NCBI GenBank assembly: GCA_934567355.1
Contig: CAKTJC010000018.1
Span: forward strand, 1 to 56,251
Reading direction: 5' to 3'
Source: an uncultured Oscillospiraceae bacterium
Lineage (GTDB): Bacteria > Bacillota > Clostridia > Oscillospirales > Oscillospiraceae
DNA: 56,251 bases
Below the pieces are notes generated by a model, which worked only from the letters and a program-made list of their open reading frames with translations, was not told the origin of the DNA and made no database searches. Shown here one piece after another: positions 31,888 through 44,203 of this stretch (positions are counted from its first letter, which is position 1; each line of letters begins with the position of its first letter). The position numbers and the translations under genes were made by a program.

Positions 31888-33855
31888 TTACGTTCCGTTG
31901 CCGCGCAGCTCGATGATCTGGTCGCGCAGGACGGCAGCGTACTCGTATTCCATCATCTTGGCGGCTTCCTTCATCTGTTTTTCCAGGCGGGCGATTTCCT
32001 TTTCCTTCTCTGCCTTTGTCATCTTCACGCCGGTTCTGCCCTTCCGCTCTGCCGTGGGAGACGAAATTTCAATCAGATCGCGGACGGATTTGATAACCGT
32101 TTTGGGCACGATGCCGTGCGCCTCATTGAAGCTGTTCTGAATATCCCGGCGGCGTGCCGTCTCATCCAGCGCCATGCGCATGGAGGGTGTGACGGTATCG
32201 GCGTACATAATGACCTTGCCCTCGGCATTGCGCGCCGCTCTGCCGATGGTCTGGATCAGGCTGGTCTCGCTGCGCAGGAAGCCCTCCTTGTCTGCGTCCA
32301 GGATGGCGACAAGGCTGACCTCCGGCAGATCGAGGCCTTCGCGCAGAAGATTGATGCCCACCAGCACATCAAATTTTGCCATGCGAAGATCCCGGATGAT
32401 CTCCATACGTTCCATGGCGCCGATGTCGGAATGCATGTAGCGCACGCGGATCCCCGCCTTGGTCAAATAGGTCGTCAGATCCTCGGCCATTTTTTTGGTC
32501 AGCGTGGTCACAAGCACCCGCTCTTCCCTTGCCGTGCGGGCATTGATCTCGCCGATCAGGTCATCGATCTGCCCGTTGATGGGACGCACCTCCACCACGG
32601 GATCAAGCAAGCCGGTGGGACGGATCACCTGCTCCACGATCTGGCCGGAACGGCTGCGTTCATATTCCCCGGGTGTTGCCGAGACATAGATCACCTGATT
32701 GATCTTCTGATCAAACTCGCCGAAATTCAGCGGGCGGTTATCATAGGCCGACGGAAGGCGGAAGCCGTAATTCACCAGCGCATCCTTGCGGCTGCGGTCA
32801 CCGGCGTACATGGCGCGGCACTGCGGCAGCGTCACGTGGCTCTCATCGATGAACATCAGAAAATCCTTCGGGAAATAATCCAGAAGCGTTGTCGGCGGCG
32901 TGCCGGGCTCCCTGCCCTGGATCACGCGAGAATAGTTCTCGATGCCGCTGCAAAAGCCGATCTCCGTCAGCATTTCCAGATCGTAGGCCGTGCGCTGAGC
33001 AATACGCTGTGCCTCGATCAGTTTATTGTTGTCCCGGAAGAACTGCACCTGCCGGTCGCATTCCTTCTGGATCTCCAGCATGGCGCGCTGGAGCTTTTCT
33101 CTGGACGCCACATAGTGGCTGGCAGGGTAAATTGCCACATGATCCAGATAGCGCTCCGTCATGCCGGAGACGGCGTTGATCTCGCTGATGCGGTCGATCT
33201 CGTCCCCGAAGAATTCAACGCGGATGGCGCGCCCCGACCAGTAGGCGGGGTAGACCTCCAGGGTATCCCCCCGGACACGGAATTTATTTCGGGAGAAATC
33301 CAGGTCGTTGCGCTCGTAGCGGATCTCCGTCAGCTTTTTCAGAATATCGTCCAGCGGATGCTCCTGGCCGACCCGGAGGGAGACGACCATGCTCTTGTAG
33401 TCGATGGGGTCGCCCAGGCCGTACAGGCAGCTGACAGATGCCACCACGATCACATCCCGCCGCTCGAACAGGGCGGAGGTTGCGGAGTGCCGCAGGCGGT
33501 CGATCTCCTCGTTGACAGAGGAGTCCTTCTCAATATAGGTATCGGTGTGGGCAATGTATGCCTCCGGCTGATAGTAGTCATAGTACGAAACAAAGTATTC
33601 CACCGCATTTTCCGGGAAAAACTCCCGGAACTCCGAGCACAGCTGGGCAGCCAGCGTCTTGTTGTGCGCCAGCACCAGCGTGGGGCGGTTCAGCTTGGCG
33701 ATAACGGACGCCATGGTGAAGGTCTTGCCGGAACCGGTGACGCCCAGCAGCGTCTGCTCCCGCAGGCCCAGATCGACACCGTTTGCCAGCGCCTCGATCG
33801 CCTCCGGCTGATCGCCGGAGGGCTTATATTCGGAAACCAATTTGAATTTATCCAT
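31888..33855 (-). CDS. uvrB: UvrABC system protein B
   Basis: 655 aa, full length. Walker [15 protein letters not shown] (about 38-45), the beta-hairpin segment [17 protein letters not shown] (92-108), helicase motifs [32 protein letters not shown] and QTIGRAARN, and the C-terminal UVR domain ([19 protein letters not shown]) that binds UvrC. With UvrA it finds and verifies DNA damage in nucleotide excision repair. Only one base separates it from the radC stop, so the two are cotranscribed. uvrA is 2 kb away but on a separate promoter, unlike the uvrB-uvrA operons of many Firmicutes. Confidence 0.98.
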   Translation of the reverse strand: MDKFKLVSEYKPSGDQPEAIEALANGVDLGLREQTLLGVTGSGKTFTMASVIAKLNRPTLVLAHNKTLAAQLCSEFREFFPENAVEYFVSYYDYYQPEAYIAHTDTYIEKDSSVNEEIDRLRHSATSALFERRDVIVVASVSCLYGLGDPIDYKSMVVSLRVGQEHPLDDILKKLTEIRYERNDLDFSRNKFRVRGDTLEVYPAYWSGRAIRVEFFGDEIDRISEINAVSGMTERYLDHVAIYPASHYVASREKLQRAMLEIQKECDRQVQFFRDNNKLIEAQRIAQRTAYDLEMLTEIGFCSGIENYSRVIQGREPGTPPTTLLDYFPKDFLMFIDESHVTLPQCRAMYAGDRSRKDALVNYGFRLPSAYDNRPLNFGEFDQKINQVIYVSATPGEYERSRSGQIVEQVIRPTGLLDPVVEVRPINGQIDDLIGEINARTAREERVLVTTLTKKMAEDLTTYLTKAGIRVRYMHSDIGAMERMEIIRDLRMAKFDVLVGINLLREGLDLPEVSLVAILDADKEGFLRSETSLIQTIGRAARNAEGKVIMYADTVTPSMRMALDETARRRDIQNSFNEAHGIVPKTVIKSVRDLIEISSPTAERKGRTGVKMTKAEKEKEIARLEKQMKEAAKMMEYEYAAVLRDQIIELRGNGT

Positions 33856-33856
33856 T

Positions 33857-34546
33857 TTATTCCTCCGTGCCCGGCGACAAATACCCGGACTGCTTCAAAG
33901 AAACATAATCGTCATCACAGAACACCAGATGGTCGATCAGCCGTACGTCCACAGCGCGCAGAGCCGCTGCCACGTTCATTGTGGTATGAATATCCGCATA
34001 GGAAGGGATCGCAATGCCGCCGGGGTGATTATGGGCGAGCAGCACACTGGATGCATTGGCGGAGAGCGCCGTCTCCACCACCTTACGGATGGAAAGCTCT
34101 GTGGAATTGACGCTTCCCTCAGAGATTTTCCGGCAGCACAGGAGCTTGCACTTGGCATCCAGGCAAAGCAGGTATGCCGTTTCCACATTTCGCCCGATAA
34201 AGTAGGGCTGCAAATATTTCGCGCAGCTTTCCACCGTTGGCAGTATTTTCGTTTTGGCGACGCGGTCCTTCAGGTAGCACCGGCTCACCTGGGCAACCAG
34301 GCGAAGGTAGATGGCCGTGTTCTCCCCTACGCCTTCCACCTTGCACAGTTCCTCTACAGGTGCATCCATCACCTGAGACAGAGAACCGAAATGATCCAAA
34401 AGCCGATGCGCAAGGGGATTGGTATCCTGACGGGCAATGCAGTAGAAAAGAAGCAGCTCCAGTACCTGAACATCCGTAAAATTGTCCAATCCCTCCGCTA
34501 AAAAACGCTGACGAAGTCTTTTTCTATGTCCATCATGCACTGGCAT
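33857..34546 (-). CDS. radC: RadC family JAB/MPN-domain protein
   Basis: 229 aa. N-terminal helix-hairpin-helix region ([23 protein letters not shown], trimmed) and C-terminal JAB1/MPN metalloprotease-like domain with the JAMM-type pattern LLAHNHPGG and PSYADI. The shortened motif H-x-H-P-G-G...D is intact, so a zinc site is likely. RadC is historically linked to DNA repair but its biochemical role is unsettled; presence upstream of uvrB in one operon fits a repair or genome-maintenance context. The start has GAGGTGAATTTAT upstream. Confidence 0.92.
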   Translation of the reverse strand: MPVHDGHRKRLRQRFLAEGLDNFTDVQVLELLLFYCIARQDTNPLAHRLLDHFGSLSQVMDAPVEELCKVEGVGENTAIYLRLVAQVSRCYLKDRVAKTKILPTVESCAKYLQPYFIGRNVETAYLLCLDAKCKLLCCRKISEGSVNSTELSIRKVVETALSANASSVLLAHNHPGGIAIPSYADIHTTMNVAAALRAVDVRLIDHLVFCDDDYVSLKQSGYLSPGTEE

Positions 34547-34578
34547 ATAAATTCACCTCAACAATGCGATGTTCGCCC

Positions 34579-34607
34579 TTGCTATTTTCGCTGGGTTCCG
34601 TTAAAAT
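34579..34607 (+). promoter_or_regulatory. Promoter of the histidine-kinase-like gene
   Basis: TTGCTA (34579-34584), 17-bp spacer, TAAAAT (34602-34607), in the divergent region with radC. Confidence 0.6.
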
Positions 34608-34682
34608 AGTGGTAACTGTCGAAACCCGCCGGGAAAGTTTTCCCGTGTTCTGCGCATCCTATCTTTGTCAGGAGGAGGACCC

Positions 34683-35717
34683 ATGGAACTACAAACAGAG
34701 GAAATTGGGATGTTGGATCTGATGCCGCGCCCAACATTTTGCATTCAAAACGGAGGCATCACCCGGCTGAATCAGGAAGCGCGGAAACTTTTCTTACGGG
34801 AAGGGCTTTCCCTCCGGCTGCTCCTGGAATCCGGGGACGAGGATTACGCCGCATTCTCCGGCGGGCTGCTGTACCTCACGCTTACCATCCACGGGCAGAG
34901 TTTCGGAGCTTCCGTTGCCCGCATCGGGCAAGAGGATGTGTTCACTTTGGATCAGCAGTTTGAGAGTGAAGAACTTCGGGTGCTTGCTCTGGCTGCACGG
35001 GAGCTGCGGGCTCCGCTGACTGATGCCATGCTGGCCGCCCAGCATCTGACGCCGAAAGCTCCCACTGCCGGGCAGCTGAATCGGAGCCTGTATCAGCTGC
35101 TGCGCATTGTGGGCAATATGTCCGATGCATCAGGAAGCAGTCCGGCATTTCGCCCTGAAAACCAAAATCTGACTGCGCTGTTTCAGGAGATCACCGAAAA
35201 AGTGATCGCGCTGTCGGAGCCGGTGGGAGTGCAAATCAGCTACACTGCACCGGGCGAAAGCTGGAACTGCTGCATCGACCGGCAGCTGATGGAGCGGGCT
35301 GTGCTGAATATGATCTCCAACGCGCTGAAATTCACTCCAAAAGGCGGAACCGTCCGGCTTGCGCTGCACCGCAGCGGAAAGCAATTCCGCTTTTCCGTCG
35401 CGGACGATGGCCTCGGTCTGTCCGAAAAAGAGCAGGCCACGCTTTTTTCCCGTTATCTGCGGGAGCCGACCATCGAGGATTCCCGCCACGGCATTGGATT
35501 AGGCATGCTGCTGATCCGCAACACTGCCGCCCGCCATCGCGGGGCAGTCCTGGTGGATCATCCGCAAGGGAACGGCACCAGGGTGACGATCACCTTCACG
35601 TCCGTCCCGGAATGCCGTACCGGGCTGCAGTCCAAACTGCTGCTTGCAGACTACACCGGAGAGCAGGATCACACGCTGGTTGAGCTTTCCGAATTTCTTC
35701 CGCCTGCGTTTTATTGA
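34683..35717 (+). CDS. Histidine-kinase-like ATPase without the phosphoacceptor histidine
   Basis: 344 aa, soluble. Residues 1-90 resemble a small PAS-like sensor (LDLMPRPTFCIQNGGITRLN). The dimerisation helix reads LALAARELRAPLTDAMLAAQ: where kinases have SHELRTPL, the His is Arg (R106). The ATPase domain is otherwise intact: N box NMISNALKFTPKGG, G1 VADDGLGLSEKE, G2 GIGLGMLLIRN. The start at 34683 follows AGGAGGAGG; an upstream TTG is rejected because it overlaps that box. It has no response regulator nearby. It may be a regulatory, non-phosphorylating ATPase. A hairpin terminator follows. Confidence 0.85.
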   Translation: MELQTEEIGMLDLMPRPTFCIQNGGITRLNQEARKLFLREGLSLRLLLESGDEDYAAFSGGLLYLTLTIHGQSFGASVARIGQEDVFTLDQQFESEELRVLALAARELRAPLTDAMLAAQHLTPKAPTAGQLNRSLYQLLRIVGNMSDASGSSPAFRPENQNLTALFQEITEKVIALSEPVGVQISYTAPGESWNCCIDRQLMERAVLNMISNALKFTPKGGTVRLALHRSGKQFRFSVADDGLGLSEKEQATLFSRYLREPTIEDSRHGIGLGMLLIRNTAARHRGAVLVDHPQGNGTRVTITFTSVPECRTGLQSKLLLADYTGEQDHTLVELSEFLPPAFY

Positions 35718-35721
35718 GTGC

Positions 35722-35756
35722 CCTGCCGGATCATTTCAGTCCGGCAGGCTTCCTTT

Positions 35757-35758
<2 letters not shown>
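35722..35758 (+). terminator. Terminator between the kinase-like gene and uvrA (convergent)
   Basis: Stem CCTGCCGGA/TCCGGCAGG followed by CTTCCTTTTT on the plus strand; uvrA ends at 35757 on the other strand, so it may serve both directions. Confidence 0.65.
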
Positions 35759-38579
<2,821 letters not shown>

Positions 38580-38614
38580 TGATGTTTTACTCCCATGTCA
38601 AAGTCACTCGTTTC

Positions 38615-38643
38615 ATTATAACACACTTTCCGCGTTCCTACAA
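38615..38643 (-). promoter_or_regulatory. Promoter of uvrA
   Basis: Minus-strand TTGTAG (38638-38643), 17-bp spacer, TATAAT (38615-38620). I did not find a clear LexA box (GAAC-N4-GTTC) over it. Confidence 0.7.
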
Positions 38644-38822
38644 GTATTTTCTCAAACATAATTTCGTTTTATATCTTTCCGCCGTGTGCCATTGTGCACT
38701 GTACGGTGCGGCAGAAAATATTGACCATAGAGCGTTTCCGTGGGATGGTGTCTTACTGGCGGTTTACACAAGAAGTCAGCGAAATAGCGGCTTTTTTCGG
38801 CGGTATTTTTTCCGGCTCCTTA

Positions 38823-38852
38823 TTGCTTTTTTTCGCCGGGTAGTGGTATAAT
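38823..38852 (+). promoter_or_regulatory. Promoter of prs-pth-mfd
   Basis: TTGCTT (38823-38828), 18-bp spacer, TATAAT (38847-38852). Confidence 0.65.
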
Positions 38853-38917
38853 GACCCTGTCGAATGCCCTCTGCCCCGCAGACGGCAGAAAAAGAAAGAA
38901 GCGAGGTATTTCTTCAG

Positions 38918-39883
38918 ATGACAGCATACGGAGATAACATCAAAATTTTCTCTGGCAATTCCAATCCCAAGTTTGCCGAAACGATCTGCCATGCACTGAA
39001 TGTCCCCATGGGGCTGGCGGACGTCAAGACCTTCGCCGACGGCGAGGTCTCTGTCTCCCTCAACGAGACTGTCCGCGGAGCAGACGTGTTCCTGGTGCAG
39101 TCCACCTGTAAGCCCGTGAACGATCGCCTGATGGAGCTGCTGGTGATGACCGACGCCTGCCGCCGCGCCTCCGCCGGACGGATCACTGCCGTGATTCCCT
39201 ATTTCGGTTATGCCCGCCAGGATCGCAAGGCAAAAAGCCGCGATCCCATCTCCGCAAAGCTGGTTGCCAACATGATCACCGCCTCCGGTGCCGACCGTGT
39301 GCTCACCATGGATCTGCACGCCCCCCAGATTCAGGGCTTCTTTGATATTCCCCTGGATCATCTGCTGGGTAACCCCTCCTTTGTAAGCTACTATCTGAAG
39401 AAATTCCCCGAAGAAAAATACGACCATTCCGAGTTTGTTGTTGTCTCCCCCGATGTCGGCTCCGTCAGCCGCGCCCGTACCTTCGCCCAGAAGGTTCACA
39501 TGAGCCTCGCCATTGTGGACAAGCGCCGCCAGAAGGCCAATGAGTGCGAGGTGATGAACGTCATCGGCGACGTGCGGGGCAAGACCTGCATTCTGTATGA
39601 CGACATGGTGGATACCGCCGGTTCTCTGTGCAACGCCGCCAATGCGCTGGTCGAGGTGGGCGGTGCCAAAGCCGTGTTTGCCTGCGCCACCCACGGTGTA
39701 CTGTCCGGCCCCGCTTACGACCGGATTGAAAAGAGCCCCATTGAGGAGATCGTGTTCCTGAATACCATCCCTCAGGTGGGCAACACCGCCAGCAACAAGA
39801 TCAAATTCCTGGATGTGGCTCCCGTGTTTGCCCGCGCCATTGAGCATATCCATGGCGGCACTTCCATTGCCGACCTGTTCTAA
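38918..39883 (+). CDS. prs: Ribose-phosphate diphosphokinase (PRPP synthetase)
   Basis: 321 aa. FADGEVSVSLNETVRGADVF (ATP and substrate), YFGYARQDRKAKSRDPISAK (ATP/flexible loop), MDLHAPQIQGFFDIPLDHL (metal, catalytic His) and ILYDDMVDTAGSL (PRPP-binding loop) are all present. It makes PRPP from ribose-5-phosphate and ATP for nucleotide, His and Trp synthesis. The ATG at 38918 has GAGG about 11 bases upstream; an in-frame ATG at 38864 would add 18 unconserved residues. pth follows after 3 bases, in the common prs-pth-mfd order. Confidence 0.97.
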   Translation: MTAYGDNIKIFSGNSNPKFAETICHALNVPMGLADVKTFADGEVSVSLNETVRGADVFLVQSTCKPVNDRLMELLVMTDACRRASAGRITAVIPYFGYARQDRKAKSRDPISAKLVANMITASGADRVLTMDLHAPQIQGFFDIPLDHLLGNPSFVSYYLKKFPEEKYDHSEFVVVSPDVGSVSRARTFAQKVHMSLAIVDKRRQKANECEVMNVIGDVRGKTCILYDDMVDTAGSLCNAANALVEVGGAKAVFACATHGVLSGPAYDRIEKSPIEEIVFLNTIPQVGNTASNKIKFLDVAPVFARAIEHIHGGTSIADLF

Positions 39884-39886
39884 ATC

Positions 39887-40480
39887 ATGTTTGGAGCAAG
39901 CAAGGAAAGCTGGCTGATAGTCGGTCTGGGCAACCCCGGCAGAGAATACGAGCGCACCAGGCACAATACGGGCTTCCGCGCCATTGATCTTCTGGCCGGA
40001 AAGCTGGACTGCAGGATCGACAAAGCCAAATTCCAGGGGCTGTATACCCAGACCGTTTACGGCGGCAGGAAGCTCTTTCTGCTCAAGCCGCAGACCTATA
40101 TGAATCTCTCCGGCCGCTCCGTTCTGCAGCTGAGCGCCTACTACAGCATCCCGCCGGAGCGGATCATCGTGATGTTCGACGATATTTCTCTGGCGCCCGG
40201 TCGGCTGCGCATCCGGGCGGAGGGCTCTGCCGGAGGGCACAACGGCATCAAATCCATTATCGCAGAATTGGGAAGCCAGGATTTTCCGCGTGTGAAGATC
40301 GGCGTCGGCGCAAAGCCGAACCCCGAATTTGACCTGGCGGACTGGGTGCTCTCCACCTTCAGCGCCAAGGAGGAAAAGGATCTGGCCTTTGCGCTGGAAA
40401 ATGCCGCAGATGCGGCGCTGGCGATCATGGACAAGGGAGTGCCTGAAGCGGCCAACCGCTTCAACGGCAGCCACCCCTGA
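39887..40480 (+). CDS. pth: Peptidyl-tRNA hydrolase
   Basis: 197 aa. LIVGLGNPGREYERTRHNTG contains the catalytic His; FLLKPQTYMNLSG and IVMFDDISLAPGRLRIR the Asn and Asp of the site; GGHNGIKSII the conserved loop. It recycles peptidyl-tRNA. It is 3 bases after prs and therefore cotranscribed. A perfect 11-bp hairpin followed by a T-tailed hairpin (40502-40556) separates it from mfd. Confidence 0.97.
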   Translation: MFGASKESWLIVGLGNPGREYERTRHNTGFRAIDLLAGKLDCRIDKAKFQGLYTQTVYGGRKLFLLKPQTYMNLSGRSVLQLSAYYSIPPERIIVMFDDISLAPGRLRIRAEGSAGGHNGIKSIIAELGSQDFPRVKIGVGAKPNPEFDLADWVLSTFSAKEEKDLAFALENAADAALAIMDKGVPEAANRFNGSHP

Positions 40481-40501
40481 ATCGAAAAAAGACGAAGCAG
40501 A

Positions 40502-40556
40502 CGGAAAGCGGGGATCGTCCCGCTTTCCGCTTTGCCGCGTGGAGCGGCTTTTCTTT
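40502..40556 (+). terminator. Tandem hairpins between pth and mfd (terminator/attenuator)
   Basis: Stem CGGAAAGCGGG/CCCGCTTTCCG (40502-40529) and then GCCGC/GCGGC followed by TTTTCTTTT (40534-40556). It may reduce read-through into mfd. Confidence 0.55.
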
Positions 40557-40582
40557 TATTGCTGGATGCAAGAGGTGTTCTT

Positions 40583-43500
40583 ATGGATCAGGTTTTATTT
40601 ATGCTCAAAACGATTCCCGAATACGCGGCGCTGGTGCAGTCGCTGAACCGGGGAGAGGCCGCCGCTGTGACCGGTGTGGGGCAGATCAACCGCTCCCACA
40701 TGATCGCGGGCATCACCCAAGAGGTGAAAAAGCCGCTGATCATTCTGGTGCAGGACGATATGGCCGCCCACCGGATGCAGGAGGAACTGAAATGCTTTCT
40801 GCAAACCGAGGTTCCCATTCTTCCCGGAAGGGATCTGACGCTGTACGATGCCGCCGTGGTTTCCCATGCCTGGGAGCAGAAGCGGCTGCGGCAGCTCTAT
40901 GCCCTGGGACGCGGGGATGTGGGCATCCAGATCATGTCCTGGGAATCCGCCTGCCTGCGGACGCTCCCCCCTGCCGTGCTGTCCCGGGCGACGCTCACGC
41001 TGGAGGTTGGAAAGGAATATTCCATCGACACACTGACTGCCGCCCTGGTGGCTGCCGGATACAGCCGGTGCGCCATGGTGGAGGGCGCAGGGCAGTTTGC
41101 CGTGCGCGGCGGCATCCTGGATGTATTCTCCCCTGCCCACGAAAAGCCGGTGCGTGCGGAATTCTTCGGCGACGAGCTGGACACCATGGGCTTCTTCGAC
41201 CCCGGCACCCAGCGGCGGGATGAGAACATCACCAGCTGTGTGCTGCTGCCCGTAAGCGAAACCCTGCCCCACTGTCACGCGGACGGGCTTGAAGGACTGT
41301 GCCGCGACCTGCGCAATCTGATCATGCGGCAAAAGCGGCACAAAAACGTCAACGAGCCGCTGATCGCAACGCTTTCCAAGGATCTGGACAAATATGAGAA
41401 CAGCGTCAATAACCCGGCCTCCGACCGGTATATGTCCCTGATTTATCCGGATTTTGCCTGCGCGCTGGACTATGTCCCCCGCGATGCCGTATGGGTGCTG
41501 TGCGACCATGCCAGCCTCCAGCGTGCCGCCCGCACCCGGACGGAAGAGCTGGGAATGCAGCTGGACAGCATGCTCCAGGCGGGGCTCATCGCCGGGGAGC
41601 TGTGCGACTATGCGCTGCAATGGGAGGATTTCTGCGCCCGACTGCGCGGGAAAACGCTTGCCTACTTTGATGCCTTTGGCGGAAGCGCCTATCCGGACGA
41701 ATGCCCCCCACGGACGCTGCTGCCCGTCACCGCCAAGCAGCTGCCCGGCTACGGCGGAAGCATGGACACCGTGGTCAGCGACCTGACCCACTATCAGAAG
41801 ATGGAATTCGGCAGTCTGGTGCTCTGCGGTACCCGCCATCGGGCGGAGCTGCTGCAGCAGATGCTGCGGGAGAAGGGACTGAGCTGCTTCCTGTGCATTC
41901 CCCTGACCACTCTGCCGAAGCCGGGGCAGATCCTGCTGGCAGAGGGAAGCCTGCCCTTCGGAATGGAATATCCCCTGTCCAAGCTGGCGGTGCTGACCGA
42001 GGGTCAGCTGATCTCCAAGGGAACGCCGCGACGCAAGCCAAAGAAATCCGGGGCAACCAACCGGCAGAAGCTCAATTCCTTCACCGATCTCTCCCCCGGC
42101 GATCTGGTCGTTCACGAGAATTACGGCATCGGCCGCTTCATGGCCATGGAACAGATCAAGGTGGACGGAGCGGTCAAGGACTATATCAAAATCGCCTATC
42201 AGGGTTCCGATACGCTCTTCGTCCCCGCCACACAGCTCGATCTGGTGAGCAAATATATCGGAGGCGGCGGTGAGGATTCCAACGTCCGGCTGAATAAAAT
42301 CGGCTCCGACGCCTGGCAGAAGACCAAAGCCAAGGCGCGCAAGGCCGCCAAGGATATGGCGGGCGAACTCATTCAGCTCTATGCCCAGCGCAAGCGCCAG
42401 CCGGGCTATGCCTTTGCCGCCGATGCCCCCTGGCAGAAGGAATTTGAAGAGAACTTCCCCTACCCCGAAACCGACGACCAGCTGCGCTGCATCGCCGACA
42501 TCAAGCACGATATGGAGTCCCCCACCCCCATGGATCGGCTGCTCTGCGGCGATGTGGGCTTCGGCAAAACCGAGGTCGCGCTGCGGGCGGTCATGAAATG
42601 CGTCATGGACGGGAAGCAGGCTGCCATTCTGGTGCCCACCACGGTGCTGGCACAGCAGCATTATCAGACGGCGATCTCCCGCTTCCGGGGCTTCCCGGTG
42701 AATATCGACGTGCTCAGCCGCTTCCGCACGCCGAAGCAGCAGGCAAAGACGCTGCAGGACATCCGAAGCGGAAATGTGGATGTGATCATCGGCACCCATA
42801 AGCTGCTGCAGAAGAGCGTGCAGTTTAAGGATCTGGGTCTGCTGATCGTGGACGAGGAGCAGCGCTTTGGCGTCAGCCACAAGGAGCGGCTGAAGGAAAT
42901 CTCCAAGGGCGTGGACGTGCTGACCCTTTCGGCCACCCCCATTCCCCGCACACTGAACATGGCGCTCTCCGGCATCCGGGATATGTCCACCATCGAGGAA
43001 CCGCCCTCCGACCGCTACCCGGTGCAGACCTTCGTCACGGAATACAATACCGCCATCATCGACGATGCCATCCGCCGGGAGGTGGAGCGGGGCGGGCAGG
43101 TATATTACCTGCACAACCGCACCGAGACCATCGACCAGTGCGCGGGCGCGCTGCGGCGGCGCATCCCCGGGCTGAATGTTGCAGTCGCCCACGGTCAGAT
43201 GACCGAGGATGCCCTGGGCGATGTGATGCAGGCCATGGCAGAGGGCGAAATTCAGGTGCTGGTGTGCACCACCATCATCGAAACCGGCCTGGACATTCCC
43301 AACGCCAATACTCTGATCATCGAAAATGCCGACCGCTTTGGCCTCTCCCAGCTGCATCAGCTGCGCGGCCGGGTGGGGCGCTCCACGCGGCACGCCTATG
43401 CCTATTTCACCTTCCGTCCGGATAAGAGCCTGACGGAAATTGCGGAAAAGCGGCTGGCCGCCATCCGGGATTTTGCGGAATTCGGCTCCGGCTTCAAAAT

Positions 43501-44092
43501 TGCCATGCGTGACCTGGAGATCCGCGGTGCGGGCAATTTGCTGGGCGCGGAACAATCCGGCCATATGATGAGCGTAGGCTATGACATGTATCTGAAGCTC
43601 TTGGATGAGGCCGTGCTGGAAGAGCGCGGCGAAGCGCCCAAGGCGCCAGACTGCACCGCCGACCTGACCGTCACCGCCAATGTGGATAAGGATTATGTGG
43701 AGCGGGGCGAGGAACGGATGGATTTGTACCGCCGCATGGCCGCCATCCGCAGTCAGGAGGACGCGGACGATCTGCTGGATGAGATTGTCGACCGCTACGG
43801 AGAGCCGCCGAAGGGCGTGCTGAACCTGATCGACATTGCTCTGCTGCGCGCCCAGGCACGGAATGCAGGCATCAAAGACATCCGCCAGAAGGGCGGCAAT
43901 GTGCTGTTTGTTCTGACCAACCTGAATTTCGAGGCGGTAAGCGCCCTGTGCGCCGACCCGGATTACAAGGCACGGGTGGTCTTCCTCGCAAGCGCCAAGG
44001 AGCCGACCCTGCAGCTGAAGCTCGCCTCCGGGGTGGACAGCCTGAAGCAGAGCAAGATTTTTGTGCAGCGGTACCGTGGCCTCTGCGGCTAA
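40583..44092 (+). CDS. mfd: Transcription-repair coupling factor Mfd
   Basis: 1169 aa, full length. N-terminal UvrB-like UvrA-binding region, RNA polymerase-interacting domain (SPGDLVVHENYGIGRF, about 500), helicase with Walker A CGDVGFGKTEVALRA, DEEQRFGVSHKERLK (Walker B), LSATPIPRTLNMALSG and HQLRGRVGRSTRHAYAYF, and the C-terminal TRCF domain. It removes stalled RNA polymerase and recruits UvrA to damage. AGAGGTG precedes the ATG at 40583. uvrA, uvrB and mfd all lie in this 13-kb stretch. Confidence 0.97.
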   Translation: MDQVLFMLKTIPEYAALVQSLNRGEAAAVTGVGQINRSHMIAGITQEVKKPLIILVQDDMAAHRMQEELKCFLQTEVPILPGRDLTLYDAAVVSHAWEQKRLRQLYALGRGDVGIQIMSWESACLRTLPPAVLSRATLTLEVGKEYSIDTLTAALVAAGYSRCAMVEGAGQFAVRGGILDVFSPAHEKPVRAEFFGDELDTMGFFDPGTQRRDENITSCVLLPVSETLPHCHADGLEGLCRDLRNLIMRQKRHKNVNEPLIATLSKDLDKYENSVNNPASDRYMSLIYPDFACALDYVPRDAVWVLCDHASLQRAARTRTEELGMQLDSMLQAGLIAGELCDYALQWEDFCARLRGKTLAYFDAFGGSAYPDECPPRTLLPVTAKQLPGYGGSMDTVVSDLTHYQKMEFGSLVLCGTRHRAELLQQMLREKGLSCFLCIPLTTLPKPGQILLAEGSLPFGMEYPLSKLAVLTEGQLISKGTPRRKPKKSGATNRQKLNSFTDLSPGDLVVHENYGIGRFMAMEQIKVDGAVKDYIKIAYQGSDTLFVPATQLDLVSKYIGGGGEDSNVRLNKIGSDAWQKTKAKARKAAKDMAGELIQLYAQRKRQPGYAFAADAPWQKEFEENFPYPETDDQLRCIADIKHDMESPTPMDRLLCGDVGFGKTEVALRAVMKCVMDGKQAAILVPTTVLAQQHYQTAISRFRGFPVNIDVLSRFRTPKQQAKTLQDIRSGNVDVIIGTHKLLQKSVQFKDLGLLIVDEEQRFGVSHKERLKEISKGVDVLTLSATPIPRTLNMALSGIRDMSTIEEPPSDRYPVQTFVTEYNTAIIDDAIRREVERGGQVYYLHNRTETIDQCAGALRRRIPGLNVAVAHGQMTEDALGDVMQAMAEGEIQVLVCTTIIETGLDIPNANTLIIENADRFGLSQLHQLRGRVGRSTRHAYAYFTFRPDKSLTEIAEKRLAAIRDFAEFGSGFKIAMRDLEIRGAGNLLGAEQSGHMMSVGYDMYLKLLDEAVLEERGEAPKAPDCTADLTVTANVDKDYVERGEERMDLYRRMAAIRSQEDADDLLDEIVDRYGEPPKGVLNLIDIALLRAQARNAGIKDIRQKGGNVLFVLTNLNFEAVSALCADPDYKARVVFLASAKEPTLQLKLASGVDSLKQSKIFVQRYRGLCG

Positions 44093-44099
44093 AAAGCGG

Positions 44100-44128
44100 T
44101 TGTAATTCCCGCTTCACCATGCTATAAT
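44100..44128 (+). promoter_or_regulatory. Promoter of the VanW gene
   Basis: TTGTAA (44100-44105), 17-bp spacer, TATAAT (44123-44128). Confidence 0.75.
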
Positions 44129-44203
44129 ACATTGCAGCAAAAACTGCGAAATGGCAGAGTATCCCCTTCCCTGCCGTTCCGGCCAGAAACAGGAGGCGTT
44201 TTC

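Larger units (their letters stand above)
38580..38917. other. 338-bp divergent intergenic region, uvrA / prs
   Basis: Holds the uvrA promoter (minus, 38615-38643) and the prs promoter (plus, 38823-38852). A short GC hairpin TCTGCC/GGCAGA (38873-38893, approximate) falls in the prs leader. No open frame was found that looks like a gene. Confidence 0.5.

Noticed and set aside
38580..38917. LexA/SOS box for uvrA
   Set aside because: I looked for GAAC-N4-GTTC-like palindromes near the promoter and found no convincing match.
40595..43564. Long minus-strand open frame opposite mfd
   Set aside because: Antisense to the intact Mfd frame, no ribosome binding site and no recognisable domain.
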